The position numbers and the translations under genes were made by a program. DNA of 22,927 bases from Phycisphaerae bacterium. GTDB lineage: Bacteria; Chloroflexota; Anaerolineae; 4572-78; J111. The notes beneath the pieces are model-generated. The model had not been told where the DNA came from. It worked only from the letters and a program-made list of their open reading frames with translations, and ran no database searches. Within the stretch, counting starts at the first letter, position 1; every line of letters starts with the position of its first letter. The stretch is from positions 1 to 22,927 of the forward strand of contig JANQQF010000044.1 of assembly GCA_028285035.1 (NCBI GenBank), given 5' to 3'. Below, piece by piece: positions 21,552-22,927 of the stretch.

Positions 21552-22927
21552 ATGAAGCGTTTTAACTTACTGCTTGTGCTGCTAGCGTTTCTTTTAGCAC
21601 TGGCCGCTTGTAGTGGAGACTCGGCACCCGCCGAACCCCCAGCTCCGGCCCAAGAAGAGGAAGCAGCGGAAGAAGCTGCTACCGAAGAAGAAGCCGAGCC
21701 CGCAGCGGAAGAGGCTGCAGAGGAAGCGGTAGAAGAAGAAGCGATGGCTTCCGGCGAAGTCATTGAGCTTGAATTTTGGCACGCGATGGGTGGTGAGCTC
21801 GGTGAGTTGGTTGATGAACTTGTGGCTCGCTTCAACGAAAGCCAAGATGAGATTGTTGTTAACGCCACCTTCCAAGGTAGCTACGATGACACCTACAACG
21901 CCTTACTAGCCGCTTTTGATTCTGGGGCTGAACCAAACATCACTCAGAACTTTGATTTAGCGTCACAAACGATGATCGACACCGGTCGATTGGTGCCAGC
22001 CTATGAGCTGATGGCAGCGGATGGGTATGATCCAAATACCTTCCTGCCCGCTGTTCGCGACTACTACTCCAATGAAAATGGAATGGTCGCGATGGCCTTC
22101 AACAGCAGTACGCCTTTGATCTACTACAATGCTGATATGTTCGAGGCGGCTGGGGTTGATGCGCCAAGCCCAGAGTGGACCTTTAGCGATTTCAAAGCGA
22201 CGTGTGACGCTTTGAAAGATCAAGCCCAATTCTGTTTCACCTATGGTCAAGTCGGTTGGTTCTTCGAACAAATCCTAGCCAACAGTGGTGGTTTGTACTT
22301 CAACAATGATAATGGGCGGACTGCCCGACCCACCGAAGCAGTCTTCAATCAAGGGCAAGGTGTTGAGGTCTTCACCTTCCTGACCGATATGATCAAAGAA
22401 GGTTACAGCCCGAACCTAGGTAGCACCTGGACTGAAACGGATAGCACGTTTACAACGGGTCAAGCCGCGATCATGATCGACTCTACTTCTGACGTTTCGA
22501 TCATTGAAAACAGTGATTTCAATGTGGGTACCGCCTTCATTCCTCATAGCGACAGCAGTGACCGTAATGGAGTCATCATCGGTGGGGCCGCCTTGTGGCT
22601 GATCGACTCTGGTGATGACGCGACAAATGCCGCAGCTTGGGAATTCATGAAGTTTATGGCTGAAGCTGATCAACAAGTTACGTGGCATACAGGTTCTGGC
22701 TACTTCCCAGTTCGTGTTGACCTACAAGACAACGCGGAACTGAACACCTTCTGGGATGAGAACCCGAACTTCCGTACCGCGATTGAGCAGTTAGCGACAA
22801 CAAACACCCGTTTGGATGACGGTAGTCCAAACTATGCCGTACTGGGTGGTCGCTCTGGTCCATCACCCGCCATTCGCCGCTTGATTGTTGAGGCATATAG
22901 CCGGGTCCTCGATGATGGTGCGAGTCC
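21552..22927 (+). CDS. Sugar ABC transporter substrate-binding lipoprotein (UgpB-like), 3' end cut
   Basis: An open frame of at least 458 codons running off the right edge. The N-terminus is a lipoprotein signal peptide with lipobox LALAAC (Cys20). An unusual Glu/Ala/Pro-rich linker follows (about 21-66), then the periplasmic-binding fold starts at ELEFWHAMGGELGELVDELV. That WHAM start, FNESQ, the YDDTYNALLAAFDSG stretch and NSSTPLIYYNADMFEAAG resemble UgpB (glycerol-3-phosphate/glycerophosphodiester binding), but the same subfamily binds many oligosaccharides, so the ligand is open. GAGGAG lies 7 nt upstream of the ATG. Being third in the operon, it is presumably cotranscribed with the permeases. 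A surface-tethered binding protein with a long acidic linker suits an organism without a standard periplasm. Confidence 0.93.
   Translation, partial: MKRFNLLLVLLAFLLALAACSGDSAPAEPPAPAQEEEAAEEAATEEEAEPAAEEAAEEAVEEEAMASGEVIELEFWHAMGGELGELVDELVARFNESQDEIVVNATFQGSYDDTYNALLAAFDSGAEPNITQNFDLASQTMIDTGRLVPAYELMAADGYDPNTFLPAVRDYYSNENGMVAMAFNSSTPLIYYNADMFEAAGVDAPSPEWTFSDFKATCDALKDQAQFCFTYGQVGWFFEQILANSGGLYFNNDNGRTARPTEAVFNQGQGVEVFTFLTDMIKEGYSPNLGSTWTETDSTFTTGQAAIMIDSTSDVSIIENSDFNVGTAFIPHSDSSDRNGVIIGGAALWLIDSGDDATNAAAWEFMKFMAEADQQVTWHTGSGYFPVRVDLQDNAELNTFWDENPNFRTAIEQLATTNTRLDDGSPNYAVLGGRSGPSPAIRRLIVEAYSRVLDDGAS

Noticed and set aside
21524..21868. Ser/Ala-rich minus-strand frames opposite the start of the binding-protein gene.
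   Set aside because: The composition is the mirror of the Glu/Ala-rich lipoprotein linker on the plus strand, not a real low-complexity protein.
1..22927. CRISPR array, phage or defence system, tRNA or rRNA.
   Set aside because: No regularly spaced repeats, nuclease or phage proteins, tRNA-like folds or rRNA sequence were seen; the repeats present are isolated inverted repeats.

Overview
The window looks like a chromosomal segment of a free-living heterotrophic bacterium, most likely a Chloroflexota (Anaerolineae/Caldilineae-type) organism. That placement is an inference from a Glu/Ala-rich lipoprotein linker, Ugp-type sugar-uptake genes beside an intracellular GH20, large multi-receiver signalling proteins, TTG starts and dispersed hairpin repeats; no rRNA or other phylogenetic marker is present. 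There are 18 complete protein genes, one gene cut by the right edge and one gene remnant.

Region 1 (about 1-13,850) is a reactive-carbonyl/xenobiotic-type oxidoreductase island. It holds a VOC (glyoxalase-fold) protein, two tandem alpha/beta hydrolases with a Cys nucleophile, a DddP-like M24 enzyme, three short-chain dehydrogenases (SDRs), a divergent aldehyde dehydrogenase and a small membrane protein. The regulators are three closely paralogous AraC-type proteins and one TetR-type protein. Each AraC gene points away from a target: AraC-1 / two hydrolases; AraC-2 / SDR-1 and then the ALDH; AraC-3 / a hydrolase remnant and then SDR-3. All three divergent gaps carry the same 33-bp element (1771-1803, 6450-6482, 12501-12533), followed after exactly 24 nt by a -10 box (TAAACT, TAGAAT, TAGAAT). 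The three cassettes therefore look like one duplicated, cross-wired regulon. The TetR gene has its own palindromic operator, repeated in front of SDR-2.

Region 2 (about 13,850-19,620) holds a cytoplasmic GH20 beta-N-acetylhexosaminidase and a convergent, overlapping signalling pair. The pair is a membrane hybrid histidine kinase with two mutually complementary degenerate receivers, and a protein combining a sigma-region-4-like HTH, a degenerate GHKL-like domain and a C-terminal receiver.

Region 3 (19,622 to the end) is a Ugp/Mal-type carbohydrate ABC importer: two permeases and a lipoprotein binding protein cut by the window edge, with no ATPase in view. GH20 and importer together suggest uptake and hydrolysis of an amino-sugar glycan or another glycoside; this is inferred from proximity only.

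Mobile or repetitive DNA is limited to two copies of a two-hairpin dispersed repeat (1-63 and 6181-6263), a MITE-like inverted-repeat element (7494-7606) and an 87-bp imperfect inverted repeat (15480-15566). No tRNA, rRNA, CRISPR array, transposase or integrase was seen.
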